From the NCBI GenBank assembly GCA_965275915.1, contig CBDHYI010000008.1:930001-994000 (forward strand): a DNA stretch of 64,000 nt, read 5' to 3'. The stretch comes from JBDWFY01 sp965275915. Lineage in GTDB: Bacteria > Pseudomonadota > Alphaproteobacteria > Rhizobiales > Stappiaceae. Under the pieces are notes generated by a model, which saw nothing but the letters and a program-made list of their open reading frames with translations, made no database searches and was not told where the DNA came from. A program made the translations under genes and the position numbers. Positions 16,113 through 24,713 of this stretch are shown here, piece by piece; within the stretch, counting starts at the first letter, position 1, and every line of letters starts with the position of its first letter.

Positions 16113-17555
16113 ATGCGCAAGGCCGAACTTTTCCTCGTCACTGCGATCATGGCGCTGGCCGCCGTCCTGCGTTTTCTCGATCCCGGCCGCACAAGCCTCT
16201 GGTATGACGAAGCAGTCAGCTGGCAGCAGTCCTCCGGGAGCTTCCCGGAAATGATTTCGCTGGTTGCGGCGGACAACTATCCGCCGCTGCACAACATCAT
16301 TCTGTGGCTGACCATGCCGGTGCTTGGCGATGGCGAGTATGCTTTGCGGTTGCCATCGATCCTGATGGGACTGCTGACGGTCTGGCTGGTCTATCGGCTC
16401 GGCCGGGCGCTGTTTGCGCCCGAAGCCGGCCTCCTGGCGGCGTTTCTTCTGGCGATCTCGCCGTTTCACATCTGGTTTTCCACCGAAGCCCGCATGTATG
16501 CCGTCTTTGCGGCTATGGGAGTTGCCTTTCTGCTGGCGGTTACGGCATTGTTGCGCCGTCCCGGATCGTACACGTTCATCGCAACCGTGCTGCTGGGTGC
16601 CCTGTTTCTTTACACCCACATTTATGCGCTGTTTTCCTTTACCGCTGTTGGTCTGTTCGCCTGCATTCTGTTTCTGATGGAGCGGCGCGGCCGCAAGATC
16701 CCGGACATGGTGCCCGGCGGTCCGGCGAGGCTGATTGTGGCACAGACCCTGTCCGGGATCCTGTTCCTGCCGTGGCTGATTGTTCTGGTTGCACGGACTC
16801 AGGATGTTGTCGATGAAGGGTTCTGGATCGCCTATCCGGGCTGGCAGTTCCTGAAAGTGATGGCGCGGGATATGGCGGGCTCGGACTGGGCCATGCTGCT
16901 GTTTCTGGCCTGCCTGCTGGTGCCGGCAGTTGCGCAACTCGTGCCAAGGTCGTGCGGCCCTGCGCGGCCGGTCGAGATTTATCGCAGCTGGCCGTTCTGG
17001 TTCCTGGCCGCTTTTGCGTTCGGTCCGCTGATTATCGCCTATCTGCTCTCGATCACGGTTCAGCCGATCCTGTTTGACCGCTATCTGATTGCCGCCTGGC
17101 CGGTCTTCCTGCTGCTTGGGGCGGGCAGCATCCGCAAAGTTTCCTGTCGGATTCTGCCCCTGTCGGTTGCGGCAGGTGCCGTTTTGCTTTTGCTGGCGCC
17201 ACTTCAGTTCATCCTGTTTTACAAAGTCAAACCGGACTGGCGATCCGTGACCGCACACTACCTTCAGCAGGGGGAAGACGGAGAAAAAATCCATCTTTAC
17301 AAGCGGTTCGCATTGCCTGTGCTGCAGTATTACGTTCGCGACAAGGACCGAATTCACCTGATCGACAAGGACGAACCGTTTCCCGACGATGCCACCAGGG
17401 ATCGTCTGTGGCTGATGCTGGTCCATAGCAGCGCAGATGAAATGAGGGGGATTCAGAGCCGGATCCCCGAACATATGCACAAGGCGAAGGAATGGCGCGG
17501 GTTCGGCTGGGGCGAAAGCGGATTGACGCTGCAGCGGTACGAGACGCAGTTCTGA
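16113..17555 (+). CDS. GT39/ArnT-like membrane glycosyltransferase
   Basis: About 480 residues with roughly 10-11 membrane helices. The first extracytoplasmic loop has the acidic motif SLWYDEAVSW, equivalent to the DE catalytic motif of GT-C fold enzymes using polyprenyl-phosphate sugars, and a later YPPLHNIILW, typical of the GT39/PMT group. The ATG at 16113 with GGGAAG upstream is preferred over a TTG at 16077. It would transfer a sugar to a lipid or protein on the periplasmic face; donor and acceptor are unknown. It appears monocistronic. Confidence 0.82.
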   Translation: MRKAELFLVTAIMALAAVLRFLDPGRTSLWYDEAVSWQQSSGSFPEMISLVAADNYPPLHNIILWLTMPVLGDGEYALRLPSILMGLLTVWLVYRLGRALFAPEAGLLAAFLLAISPFHIWFSTEARMYAVFAAMGVAFLLAVTALLRRPGSYTFIATVLLGALFLYTHIYALFSFTAVGLFACILFLMERRGRKIPDMVPGGPARLIVAQTLSGILFLPWLIVLVARTQDVVDEGFWIAYPGWQFLKVMARDMAGSDWAMLLFLACLLVPAVAQLVPRSCGPARPVEIYRSWPFWFLAAFAFGPLIIAYLLSITVQPILFDRYLIAAWPVFLLLGAGSIRKVSCRILPLSVAAGAVLLLLAPLQFILFYKVKPDWRSVTAHYLQQGEDGEKIHLYKRFALPVLQYYVRDKDRIHLIDKDEPFPDDATRDRLWLMLVHSSADEMRGIQSRIPEHMHKAKEWRGFGWGESGLTLQRYETQF

Positions 17556-17583
17556 GGATGTCCGAAACAGGCGCGGTCAGGGC

Positions 17584-18264
17584 TCAGCGGCCCGGCGACC
17601 ATATCCTGACGCCCGTGTCGCCGTCCTCGGTTGCCGGCTGCGGGGCGATCAGTTTGTAACGTGAATTTCTGACTTGGCGTTTCGGTCGTTCGTTGATGCC
17701 GAACCGCGCAATCTCGTTCTTTGAAAAAACATGCATGTTTTGATGGGGCGTTCTTAACATGATCTCCGTAACGCGGGGATCGGCATCGAACTTGTTCATC
17801 GCGGCAACCACGTGAGAAATCAGGGATTGCGCGCTGCCGAGTTGCACCGGGCCCTCATTGCCGGACATCTGATGAACGCCGAGACGGCCTTTCACCGTGC
17901 GCTTTTGTCCGGCGAAATACAGGAACGCGCAGGACGAATAGCACTGCCCTTTTTTGGAAACGATGGTCTCGATCTGTCGATCATAGATAACATCCGCCGC
18001 TTCAAGCCCGCCTTGAATCTTGCCGCCGCCGCTATTGAGGTAAAGCACGCGGACCCTCGGATGATGCCAGAGCGCTTTTTTGAGATCGCCGGCCGCTTTC
18101 AGCGTAATCGGGCCGTTCAAAAACAGCGTGTCCTGTTTCTTCGAATGATAGACGAAGGACCCATATCGCTTGGTCTTGGCGTTCGCATCGGTTATGCCGG
18201 CACCCAGAAAAACAGCGAAGCATCCAACGGAAAGTGAGACCGCAAAGGCCTTGAGAGACCGCAT
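17584..18264 (-). CDS. Secreted ClpP/crotonase-like protein
   Basis: 226 residues with a signal peptide (cleavage probable after TDANA, near residue 29). The fold of ClpP/SppA-like serine peptidases is suggested by VLYLNSGGGKIQGGLEAADVI (oxyanion strand), the candidate nucleophile in GQCYSSCAFLYFAG, and a histidine in GRLGVHQMSG. The two cysteines flanking the serine could form a disulfide in the periplasm. Similar periplasmic proteins are common in rhizobia but uncharacterised. No partner genes adjacent. Confidence 0.72.
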   Translation of the reverse strand: MRSLKAFAVSLSVGCFAVFLGAGITDANAKTKRYGSFVYHSKKQDTLFLNGPITLKAAGDLKKALWHHPRVRVLYLNSGGGKIQGGLEAADVIYDRQIETIVSKKGQCYSSCAFLYFAGQKRTVKGRLGVHQMSGNEGPVQLGSAQSLISHVVAAMNKFDADPRVTEIMLRTPHQNMHVFSKNEIARFGINERPKRQVRNSRYKLIAPQPATEDGDTGVRIWSPGR

Positions 18265-18366
18265 GAAAAATACCCCGATTGAAACGGGATAAAAATACAG
18301 AGAATACCCGGCGCTCTCAATTATAAGTAGAAATTATGGTTACAATGCCCGCTGGCGAATGACTTG

Positions 18367-18720
18367 CTAAAGCGGCACGCGCACGACAATTCCCGCATTG
18401 ACGATCACGCATTCCTGCCCGCTGGTCTCGTCCATCACATTGAGCCCGCCCTTGACGGCTCTGGGATGGACCGTGCCGAATGGCAAGAGGGCGGCGACAG
18501 CATCAAGGTCTATCTTTTCCGGCTGCTGTGCGGCCAGCGTCAGGTCGACCTGCATGGAATTGGGATCAATATCGAGGCTTCTGAACAGGGTCAGGGAGGA
18601 ATGATGCAGGGCATCGTCCACGGCGCGTTTGGCTGCTTTGGTATAGTCGCCACTATGGAGCACCGTGCCCATGCCCATCTCGAGGATAACACGCTTCAGT
18701 TGTTTGCTTTCGCCGCTCAT
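18367..18720 (-). CDS. Lin0512 family protein (second copy)
   Basis: 117 residues of the Lin0512 family: EMGMGTVLHSGDYTKAAKRAVDDAL followed by alternating strands and an acidic LPFG segment. It shares clear similarity with the upstream gene (EFGMGTDIRGDDYTKAAVRAL), so the pair arose by duplication. The start ATG overlaps the stop of that gene by four bases. The family has a known structure class but no established function; a paired heteromer is plausible. Confidence 0.82.
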   Translation of the reverse strand: MSGESKQLKRVILEMGMGTVLHSGDYTKAAKRAVDDALHHSSLTLFRSLDIDPNSMQVDLTLAAQQPEKIDLDAVAALLPFGTVHPRAVKGGLNVMDETSGQECVIVNAGIVVRVPL

Positions 18721-19085
18721 GAGGCCGCTTCCTCAATGACATCATCCGGAAGATCGAGATGCACCGTGACTGTGGCGTTGGCGAGAATTGTTACGCCTTC
18801 CGCGTCCTCGCGCGGTGTGTCGAGGCCGCCTTCGACCACATTCACCGTGGCTTTGCCGTAAGGAAGCACGGCAGCGATGGCGTCTTTGTCGACCTGATCC
18901 GGTTTGGCAACGCCGATATCGACCGTGACATACATGTGCTGTGGTTCAAGGCCGAACACCTGCGCGAAGCGAATTGTATTCTGTCGGAGTGCGTTCTGAA
19001 GCGCGCGGACAGCCGCCTTGGTATAGTCGTCACCGCGAATGTCGGTGCCCATACCGAATTCCATCACCATGCTTTTTTGCGCCAT
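18717..19085 (-). CDS. Lin0512 family protein (first copy)
   Basis: 122 residues with the Lin0512 signature at residues 9-35 (MEFGMGTDIRGDDYTKAAVRAL) and a central VDKDAIAAVLPYGKATV. It sits 30 bases after dsbB and overlaps its paralogue, so DUF5993, dsbB and both Lin0512 genes seem to be one operon. The link to disulfide formation is positional only. Confidence 0.82.
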   Translation of the reverse strand: MAQKSMVMEFGMGTDIRGDDYTKAAVRALQNALRQNTIRFAQVFGLEPQHMYVTVDIGVAKPDQVDKDAIAAVLPYGKATVNVVEGGLDTPREDAEGVTILANATVTVHLDLPDDVIEEAAS

Positions 19086-19115
19086 ACATCTGTCTCCGAG
19101 CTGAATTAGTCCGTG

Positions 19116-19697
19116 CTATCCGTCATTTTTCAGCTCGTCAATCAGCTTGTAGTCCGTCGGCGGATCGGCGCAAACCATCGGTCCGCATTCAAGCAGCGTG
19201 GTGACCGCATTTCCGACTGTGAGGGCAAGCGCCAGAAGAAAGGCGAATTTTGCCAGTTTGTGTCCGCCGAACCGCTCGTGTGCGGGTTCGTCATAAAGGT
19301 TTTTATACTGCCCCTCGAACAGAAGCATGATGGCGGTGCCAAGGATTACGAGAAAAAAACAGATCCCCGCCCAAGTGTAATAGTGCAGCCCCAGAACAGG
19401 TGAGCCGTAACTGCCCGTACCCGGAACGATATGCAGCAGAATCTGGCGCGCAGACACGCTGGCCCCATACACGGCGGAAATCAACATGATCCCGTAATGG
19501 TGCGGCTTTGCGCCGTAGATCAGGTTCAGACACAGACCGAAGGCGACCATGACCAGCGCCACACGTTGAAGAAGGCACAGCGGACAGGGCAACTCATCAA
19601 GCGTGAACTGATAGGCATAGGCGGCCATCAGAATGCCGCAGATCACAAGCAGGCCGATAGAGTTGAGCGTCCGGGAGGGGTGAGGGGCAACAATCAT
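19116..19697 (-). CDS. dsbB: Disulfide bond formation protein B-like
   Basis: 193 residues with four or five membrane helices. DsbB reoxidises DsbA by passing electrons to quinone. The first redox pair is present as C38-P-L-C41 (LPCPLCLLQR). The second periplasmic loop (PGTGSYGSPVLGLHYYTW) has no cysteines, whereas E. coli DsbB has its second pair there. Instead a CGPMVC motif is found near the C-terminus after the last helix. It may represent a DsbB subfamily with a relocated second pair. Co-transcribed with DUF5993 and Lin0512 genes. Confidence 0.88.
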   Translation of the reverse strand: MIVAPHPSRTLNSIGLLVICGILMAAYAYQFTLDELPCPLCLLQRVALVMVAFGLCLNLIYGAKPHHYGIMLISAVYGASVSARQILLHIVPGTGSYGSPVLGLHYYTWAGICFFLVILGTAIMLLFEGQYKNLYDEPAHERFGGHKLAKFAFLLALALTVGNAVTTLLECGPMVCADPPTDYKLIDELKNDG

Positions 19698-19709
19698 CGT
19701 GGATCTCCC

Positions 19710-19865
19710 TCAGAGCCGGATCGTCAGGGGCGTGGTGGCGTGATAGTCGAGCCAGTAGATGCTCATCAGCAGCGTGACGGTGAATACCGCATAGGACCAG
19801 CGCCAATGATCATGCCAGGCCAGCAGCATGGCCACTGCCAACAGCGCAAACAGGAGTGCAATCAT
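19710..19865 (-). CDS. DUF5993 small membrane protein
   Basis: 51 residues, two hydrophobic helices (MIALLFALLAVAMLLAW and YAVFTVTLLMSIYWLDYHA). The ATG at 19865 has GGGGAG eight bases upstream; the frame extends further but without a better start. DUF5993 proteins usually lie beside dsbB, as here (12 bases before it), suggesting a helper role for DsbB, which is inference from context. Confidence 0.75.
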   Translation of the reverse strand: MIALLFALLAVAMLLAWHDHWRWSYAVFTVTLLMSIYWLDYHATTPLTIRL

Positions 19866-19944
19866 TCCGGTTTCTCCCCGTCTATGGGCAACCATCGGTG
19901 GGGAGCGTAGCAGGATTCTTGTGGGTGAGGAAAGAGACTGAATA

Positions 19945-19961
19945 GTATCGATTATCGATAC
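19945..19961. promoter_or_regulatory. 17-bp palindrome upstream of the DUF5993-dsbB operon
   Basis: GTATCGAT-T-ATCGATAC is a perfect inverted repeat with a one-base centre, 80 bases upstream of the first gene of the operon. Its size and symmetry suit a dimeric repressor or activator. The binding protein is unknown. Confidence 0.45.
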
Positions 19962-20037
19962 CATGCCTTCAATTTTAAAGGTTTTACAAATAAGTTGTAT
20001 TTATTTTCTAATGTAATTTAGACGGCTGTTTATAAGA

Positions 20038-20268
20038 TTGTTTCTCGTCTCACTCCTGGCCTTGGCACCCGATATCTACTTTTCTGACAAGCTGCCGCGT
20101 GAAATTCTCGATCAGAATCAGAACCTGAATTTCGCTCAAATCGGCATTGCGCCGTGGTATTATGTCTGTGGGGCCTATGCTGTTGTGCTGACTGCGCAAA
20201 TTCTCGTGGGTTCGTATCTGGAGATGACGCCGGGTCGTAACGGTGAATATGCCCAGGTCTTTGAGTAA
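20038..20268 (+). CDS. Possible small membrane protein with doubtful start
   Basis: 76 codons from a TTG at 20038 with no ribosome-binding sequence. The frame is open back to a stop at 20014, and the codon before that stop is an ATG: the sequence reads ATG TAA TTT AGA CGG CTG TTT. If the TAA were a sense codon, the protein would begin with a classical basic-hydrophobic leader (FRRLFIRLFLVSLLALAP). So this may be a gene broken by a nonsense mutation at codon 2. A second hydrophobic stretch (YYVCGAYAVVLTAQILVGSYL) follows. No homologue recognised. Confidence 0.35.
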   Translation: MFLVSLLALAPDIYFSDKLPREILDQNQNLNFAQIGIAPWYYVCGAYAVVLTAQILVGSYLEMTPGRNGEYAQVFE

Positions 20269-20306
20269 GAGATCTCGAACGTTGTTGCGCGTCGCGGGGA
20301 TGTTTT

Positions 20307-21458
20307 CTAAAGGCCGGCGCCCACTTCCGAACCCGCCGATAACTTGGCGCTGCCCTGTCCTCCGATCGCCGCAAGATGCTCCAGCGCATCCCCTGACAGC
20401 TGAATATTTGTTGCCGACCCCTTGATAGCGTTCTCCGTATCCAGCTTGATCTTGTCCAGATGCGCGGCGATACCGGTGAAGGAACGGAGGTGTTCTTCCA
20501 TCTGGGCGCAGAGTTTTTGCGACAGGGCAATGGCGCTCTGAACGTTCTCACCGACCTCGCCGGATAGCGCCGCGCTGTTGCGGCTGTCGTCGGCGGTTTG
20601 GCGGACTCCGGCCAGCAGGTTTTCGACGATGGTTTGCGTCTGTTCAATGGACCCGGTCATCTGCTCAACGATGGCGTTGATCATGCCGACCGACTTTTCG
20701 GTTGAGACGGAAAGTTGTTTGACTTCGGATGCCACGACCGCAAAGCCCCGACCGGCTTCGCCCGCCCGGGCAGCCTCGATCGTGGCATTCAGCGCCAGGA
20801 GATTGGTGCGTGAGGCGATGGAAGCGATATCCTGGGACAGGGTCTGGATTTCAGCGAAGTTGTCGGAGAACTGTGCAACCGCCCTGCTCAGATCTTCAGT
20901 GGTTGCGGCGTCTTTGCCGCAGCGGTCGGCGACGGTCTCACTGGTTGTCATGACATCGCGGGTGCGGTCGCCCGCCTCCTGCAGACCTTCCCGCCCGTGA
21001 TGCGTGGATTGAAGCATGGCCTGCAAACAATCCCGAAGCTGCGCGAATTCGGCGATCAGTCCGTCGATCATATCGGCGCGTTCCTTACTGACCGTGTTCA
21101 CTTTACGCGCGTTGTTCTGAATTTCTGCAACAAGGGAGGCGCTTTTGGCTGCCTGCCGCTCACAGTCCGCTTTGAGCTCATCGGCGACTGCGATGCCGGA
21201 TTGCGATGGCATTTCGATGACACCCACCGTGTCTTCCGGTTCCGGCAAGATCTCGGCCTGCGCCTCCATTTTTTGACGTCTTTTTTCATCATGGCCGATC
21301 AGCCAGGCGGTACACAGCGAGACTGAGAAGGGAACGAGGAACGTAAGGACAATCTGTATGACCGCCGCATCGGCATCGCCCAGAAAGGCGTCCCATTGAT
21401 TGGTGAGTGTCAGGATCGGACCGACGATGAGGGACGTGCACAGGGCGCGGAAAAACAT
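20307..21458 (-). CDS. Chemoreceptor with NrtS-like membrane domain
   Basis: 383 residues. The N-terminal 55 residues are two membrane helices separated by a very short loop, reading LIVGPILTLTNQWDAFLGD and IQIVLTFLVPFSVSLCTAWL. They match the small nitrate/nitrite transporter NrtS, a copy of which lies at 60812-61045 (IVGTILNLINQGDAMMAG, LTYMVPFCVATYGAV). A cytoplasmic methyl-accepting signalling domain with the tip RTNLLALNATIEAARAGEAG follows directly, with no HAMP domain and no periplasmic sensor. Inference: the NrtS-like module is the sensor, making this a candidate nitrate or nitrite receptor. Monocistronic. Confidence 0.85.
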   Translation of the reverse strand: MFFRALCTSLIVGPILTLTNQWDAFLGDADAAVIQIVLTFLVPFSVSLCTAWLIGHDEKRRQKMEAQAEILPEPEDTVGVIEMPSQSGIAVADELKADCERQAAKSASLVAEIQNNARKVNTVSKERADMIDGLIAEFAQLRDCLQAMLQSTHHGREGLQEAGDRTRDVMTTSETVADRCGKDAATTEDLSRAVAQFSDNFAEIQTLSQDIASIASRTNLLALNATIEAARAGEAGRGFAVVASEVKQLSVSTEKSVGMINAIVEQMTGSIEQTQTIVENLLAGVRQTADDSRNSAALSGEVGENVQSAIALSQKLCAQMEEHLRSFTGIAAHLDKIKLDTENAIKGSATNIQLSGDALEHLAAIGGQGSAKLSAGSEVGAGL

Positions 21459-21588
21459 AAATCAGTTCCGGCAGGAATGAATCAGTTTGGAAAGTGTTAT
21501 CCGCAAGTCTTGAGTTTTGGTAAAACAAGACACAGCCTGGAACCGCTCAGGCTGGTGAAAGAAATGCGTTGAACGTCCGTTATACATT

Positions 21589-23058
21589 TTACGCGGGCCT
21601 TTCCGTTTGAGGAGACACAGCAAGCCTGCGCAGGCGCGGCAAGAGCAAAATCAGCACAAGTCCCGCGCCGATACCGAAAAGGCCAAACAACCCGAAATTG
21701 TCGACATACGCCGTTCTTGGGGCATCCGTGTTTTGCCCGTCGGTTGCAAGCGGCTGGGCAAGGAGGCCGGCCAGATAAAACGAGACGGCCACCGTCAGAC
21801 CCCAAAGCCCCATGGCAAACCCTGCCAGCCGTTTTGGCACCAGTGCCGATGTCAAGGCAAGTCCGGCGGGTGAGACACACAACTCGCCCACAGCAAGGAT
21901 CGCCTGAAACAGAATGATCCAGACAAGGGGCGCCAACAGGCTTTGCGGTGTCTCATCCGCGCTAAGGCTGAGCAATAAGTACGCCGAACCGGTTATGATC
22001 AGGCCAAGTGCAAATTTAAAAAAATCATCAACATCTCTGCCTCGGCGCGAAAGGAAAGACCAGGTCCATATCAGGAGCGGACCAAGCAGCAGGATGCCGG
22101 CGGGGTTCAATGTGTCGAATTCCGGTGCCGGGATTTGCCAGCCATGGAGGGTCCGGGCGATATCGTATTTGGTGTAGAACAGGACGGAGAGACCTGCCTG
22201 CAGGTAAAGTGTCCAGAAACAGACGGCGAAAACAAGAATAAGCAGGTGGATCAAAAGGCGTTGCCGCTGCACGGTCGGTTCGCGCAAAACGGACTGAAAA
22301 TAAACGACGATCACGCCACCGCCGATCAGGAAGAGCGTCCAGCCTCCCAGTTCCGGGCGGGCAATCAGAAAGGCACACAGGGCGGCGGCCGCTACGCAGC
22401 CTGTTCCAACGCCTGCCTGCCATGCCGGTCCGTTCCGGTGTGACTCGAACGGACCTTCATAGTTCTTGAACCGTTTTCGGCCGGCCATGAAACATCCAAG
22501 TGCGAGCAGCTTGAAAAACGCGGCCACGGCGAAAGCCTGGTAGTAGCCGTAGGCACTTGCCAAAAGTCCCATGGCAAGCGCACCGACAAGCGCGCCCATA
22601 TTGATCGCCATGTAGAGATAAGTGAAGCCACGCTGGCGATCGGCATCATCATCATGATAGCAGCGTCCCAAGAGTGCCTGAACGTTGCCCTTATGCAGCC
22701 CGTTGCCGATGACGATCAGCGCGAGGCTGATGTAGAGAAGGTCCATTTGGGTGACAGCCAGGAGGCTGTATCCCAGAAGGCTGATGAGGGCTCCCCACAG
22801 GATTGCCTTACCGAATCCCAAGACACGGTCCGCCGCAAATCCACCGGCAAGCTCGCTGAGTGCCGCCAGCGAACCCACCGTGCCTAACAGCAACAACGTG
22901 CGGCTTGTAGGCAGCGCTTCAACGCTGGTCAGGTAGAAGGGCAAGACCGAAAACAGGCCGTAAAAGGACGTTCTGTCGAGGACCGCGAACATGCATAGGA
23001 CGCGAAGGACGTTGCGTGAGCGTGGATGCGTTGGTTGGGCGTCGATTGAGTCTTCCAA
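21589..23058 (-). CDS. POT/PTR2-family MFS transporter
   Basis: 489 residues, about 14 membrane helices. Proton-dependent oligopeptide transporter features include the first-helix motif region (VLDRTSFYGLFSVLPFYL, a variant of ExxERFxYYG in which the first glutamates are changed), GGFAADRVLG and GNGLHKGNVQALLG. The altered ExxER motif, which couples protons in the family, suggests a changed substrate or coupling. It begins with TTG at 23058; a later ATG would cut the first helix. Divergent from the protease gene. Confidence 0.8.
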   Translation of the reverse strand: MEDSIDAQPTHPRSRNVLRVLCMFAVLDRTSFYGLFSVLPFYLTSVEALPTSRTLLLLGTVGSLAALSELAGGFAADRVLGFGKAILWGALISLLGYSLLAVTQMDLLYISLALIVIGNGLHKGNVQALLGRCYHDDDADRQRGFTYLYMAINMGALVGALAMGLLASAYGYYQAFAVAAFFKLLALGCFMAGRKRFKNYEGPFESHRNGPAWQAGVGTGCVAAAALCAFLIARPELGGWTLFLIGGGVIVVYFQSVLREPTVQRQRLLIHLLILVFAVCFWTLYLQAGLSVLFYTKYDIARTLHGWQIPAPEFDTLNPAGILLLGPLLIWTWSFLSRRGRDVDDFFKFALGLIITGSAYLLLSLSADETPQSLLAPLVWIILFQAILAVGELCVSPAGLALTSALVPKRLAGFAMGLWGLTVAVSFYLAGLLAQPLATDGQNTDAPRTAYVDNFGLFGLFGIGAGLVLILLLPRLRRLAVSPQTERPA

Positions 23059-23256
23059 GTTTTATGTCCGCAAAGCTTCATTCGGGCGTCAACCGCCTGG
23101 ATTGGGCCCGATTTATCGGCACCGGCGTCTCACGGAGCACATATTAAGTGTGCTGTGCCTGAAACATGGCGCTATTTTCTTAATAATGCCGAAAAGAGCG
23201 TTTGAAATCGTGCCGTTATCGCGTAGCGGGCGGCAAAATGAATTTGAGGACTATCC

Positions 23257-24411
23257 ATGCGTTTTGACAGCGTGCTGAACTTGCAGGCGGAAATTTTCAG
23301 CAAAGTATTTGAATTCGTTGAAGAACCGCATGCCGCCCGGGCCGGGGCGTCCGAGCCTCCGGTTCTGGTCGATCCCCGGGTTCTGGAGGAAAGTGTTGTC
23401 CAGGTGAAGCTGGAAGAGATTTCCGAGGCGGCACCGGATTTCAAGCCGATTGGAGAAGTGGCCGAGACGCAGATTCTTGCAACGGAGCGACGGGCAGGCA
23501 AAATAAAAAAACGCGAAACGGACGAACTGGCCCTCGGTGTCGGCCATAAGGGAAACCGGCAGGAGGACGGGTACGAGCTCGTCGTGATCTATCAGGATCG
23601 CCGACTGAAGAGAAGCCGTCTGCTTGCTCGGATTGCCGACCGTTGCAAGGATGAAATGCGGGTTGTCTATGGCGGCCGGGTGAGGGCGGAGACTGCGTGG
23701 CACCGGGAACTCAACCCCACGCTGAGAATAGGGTCCAGCATTGGGCACTATCGTATTACAGCCGGAACGCTCGGCTGTTTTGTCCGGCATCGGGACAGCG
23801 GGGCAAACGGGTTTTTGTCGAATAATCATGTGCTTGCCAATGTCAATCGCGGCAAGCCCGGAGACGAGATTCGTCAGCCCGGGCGGTCGGACGGTGGCAG
23901 CCCTGCCGACCGAATTGCCACATTGCGCGCCTTCGTGCCCATCCAGTTCGGCAGCCTGTCCAATCTGACCGATTGCGCCTGGGCGTCATTCGAACAGCCG
24001 CCCCGGCCGGTCAATGCCCGTGAGCGCTTCGACAGTGCGGACATAGTGGTGGGAACACTCGCCGGTCCAAACCCGAGGGATATTCTGCCAGACGACTATG
24101 TCGTGAAAACCGGCCGGACGACCGGCTACACACAGGGCGAGGTCGACGCCATCAATGTAAACAATCTCAATGTCGATATGGGCGGCGGGTCCATTGCCCG
24201 TTTTGACAATCAAATCCAGATCACAAGCCTGAATAAAGGCTCTTTCTCTGCCGGTGGCGACAGCGGTTCCCTTATCGTCAATACCAGTTCCGAGCCGGTG
24301 GGACTGCTCTTTGCCGGCTCCCGGTCGGGCGGTTTTGAAAACAGCGGCTTTACCTGGGCCAATCCGATCGCCACGGTTCTGGAACAGTTGAGGCTGGATA
24401 TTGTGCGATAA
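23257..24411 (+). CDS. Trypsin-like serine protease
   Basis: 384 residues without an evident signal peptide. A chymotrypsin-fold domain occupies about residues 165-380: the histidine in FLSNNHVLAN, the aspartate in LTDCAWASF, and the serine in AGGDSGSLI form the triad. The N-terminal 160 residues include an acidic helical region and a segment ELVVIYQDRRLKRSRLLARI. GAGGA precedes the ATG. Similar proteins occur in soil bacteria; some carry an N-terminal module like the small protein encoded just downstream. Substrate unknown, probably intracellular unless exported by another route. Confidence 0.85.
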   Translation: MRFDSVLNLQAEIFSKVFEFVEEPHAARAGASEPPVLVDPRVLEESVVQVKLEEISEAAPDFKPIGEVAETQILATERRAGKIKKRETDELALGVGHKGNRQEDGYELVVIYQDRRLKRSRLLARIADRCKDEMRVVYGGRVRAETAWHRELNPTLRIGSSIGHYRITAGTLGCFVRHRDSGANGFLSNNHVLANVNRGKPGDEIRQPGRSDGGSPADRIATLRAFVPIQFGSLSNLTDCAWASFEQPPRPVNARERFDSADIVVGTLAGPNPRDILPDDYVVKTGRTTGYTQGEVDAINVNNLNVDMGGGSIARFDNQIQITSLNKGSFSAGGDSGSLIVNTSSEPVGLLFAGSRSGGFENSGFTWANPIATVLEQLRLDIVR

Positions 24412-24474
24412 GGCACCTGTGATACAATATGTGTGTTTACTGGAACGATAGGATTGAAGGCCTATATTGAAGCC

Positions 24475-24711
24475 ATGCAACCGGCACGCAAACATACAGT
24501 TGGTGATCTGAGACGCCTTCAGCCTGACCTGGAGCGAAAAGTTTCCGGGCGCCCCGGTGTGTGCGGTGTCGGGATCGGCCTTAACAACAGCCGGACAGAC
24601 TATGCCTTCAAGGTGATGGTCGAGAAAAAGTCCGCTGCCCGCGACCTGCCTGACAAAATAGACGGGGTTGAGGTGGAATTCGAGGTAACCGGCCGCGTAC
24701 GCGCACGCTAG
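24475..24711 (+). CDS. Small protein resembling a trypsin-family N-terminal module
   Basis: 78 residues from the ATG at 24475 (a GTG at 24433 is less likely). The sequence RPGVCGVGIGLNNSRTDYAFKV...DLPDKIDGVEVEFEVTGRVRAR resembles the compact N-terminal domain found fused to some trypsin-like peptidases. Here it is a separate gene 63 bases after a protease that lacks it. It may act in trans as a pro-domain, inhibitor or chaperone of that protease; this is inference from context. Confidence 0.65.
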   Translation: MQPARKHTVGDLRRLQPDLERKVSGRPGVCGVGIGLNNSRTDYAFKVMVEKKSAARDLPDKIDGVEVEFEVTGRVRAR

Positions 24712-24713
24712 GT

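Noticed and set aside
15963..17480. 505-codon minus-strand open frame
   Set aside because: Antisense to the GT39-like membrane protein; its Gln/Arg/His-rich translation is the typical mirror of hydrophobic codons.
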